A DNA stretch of 64,000 bases from Onchocerca lupi (taxonomy: Eukaryota > Nematoda > Chromadorea > Rhabditida > Onchocercidae), in the NCBI GenBank assembly GCA_028564675.1, contig JAOVVO010000016.1, positions 248,001 through 312,000 of the forward strand. The letters are read 5' to 3'. The notes under the pieces were generated by a model that was given only the letters and a program-made list of their open reading frames with translations, searched no databases and was not told the origin of the DNA. This document shows, piece by piece, positions 63,578 through 64,000 of the stretch. The position numbers and the translations under genes were made by a program. Positions within the stretch are counted from its first letter, which is position 1. Each line of letters starts with the position of its first letter.

Positions 63578-64000
63578 CTAAAAATTTTGGATGATAGCCT
63601 GAGAGTGTTAATTCATCCTTACAAATGCCTTTCAGAACAATTAACTTGTTTAGTTACATATCCATTATAAACCTCACTAAACTTCAATGATTTTAGTCTC
63701 AAATCTCGCAAATATATATCAGCTATTATACTTATATTAGTTTTACCAGTTTTTGATAACATCAACATGGTATCATTTTAATCCATTGCTTTAGAAGGGT
63801 ACAAATTAAATAATTAATGAAACATGAAAAGAAAGTGAATTGATAGAGGTTTTCACCAAACAAAAGCATAGTCAATAGCAACTGGAAATACTTAACAATT
63901 TCTATAGAAATCACCTGTGATGATTAAGGAATGTTATAATTTAAATATCTACATTTTCAATCACTATAATTATTAAGTTATTCAACGCAGCAAATCTTCA
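63578..64000. other. Intron or upstream region of the gar-2 homologue
   Basis: About 420 AT-rich bases beyond the acceptor of the TM1 exon. No exon encoding the receptor N-terminus could be identified on the minus strand, so the first exon probably lies outside the window. No other feature is seen. Confidence 0.5.

Overview
The window is nuclear DNA of a nematode, most likely a spirurid or filarial species. It is AT-rich, and its genes are split into 60-250 bp exons by GT-AG introns of about 100 to 1,100 bases with short U-rich acceptors. Every recognisable protein has a clear Caenorhabditis relative. The species assignment is inference; nothing here names it. No CRISPR array, operon of bacterial type, rRNA or convincing tRNA was seen.

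Layout. 1-8.4 kb is a repeat island: a decayed minus-strand Helitron (3646-7748) interrupted by an 888-bp LTR-like insertion (5126-6013) with a perfect 5-bp target duplication, and flanked by two further copies of the same repeat family. 11-14.7 kb (minus) is a CRELD-family gene (crld-1 type) with two alternative, phase-matched last exons: one encodes a membrane anchor, the other a soluble tail ending in MDEL. 22.35-26.05 kb (plus) is an Egalitarian homologue whose exonuclease-like domain has lost key acidic residues and whose fourth exon is out of frame by one base as read. 27.9-29.3 kb (minus) is a broken DEG/ENaC channel gene. 35.35-37.63 kb (minus) is an aldo-keto reductase. 38.6-40.6 kb (plus) is an ILRUN/C6orf106 homologue. 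46.0-55.2 kb (plus) is a FIP200/ATG11-type autophagy scaffold (EPG-7 type) that I could follow through 26 exons, from the ubiquitin-like N-terminus to the C-terminal Claw. 57.0-63.6 kb (minus) is a GAR-2-type muscarinic acetylcholine receptor whose first exon(s) are upstream of the part I can read. Two of its introns carry mobile-element copies.

The genes do not form one pathway. A loose link exists between the CRELD gene, since C. elegans CRLD-1 promotes acetylcholine-receptor maturation in the ER, and the GAR-2-type receptor, but they are 43 kb apart and no co-regulation is visible. AKR and ILRUN genes are divergent across about 1 kb; the CRELD and Egalitarian genes are divergent across 7.7 kb; the EPG-7 and GAR-2 genes converge across 1.8 kb. 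Candidate spliced-leader acceptors lie just upstream of four start codons. All exon limits were inferred by hand from reading frame, splice consensus and remembered family conservation; no alignment or transcript data were available.
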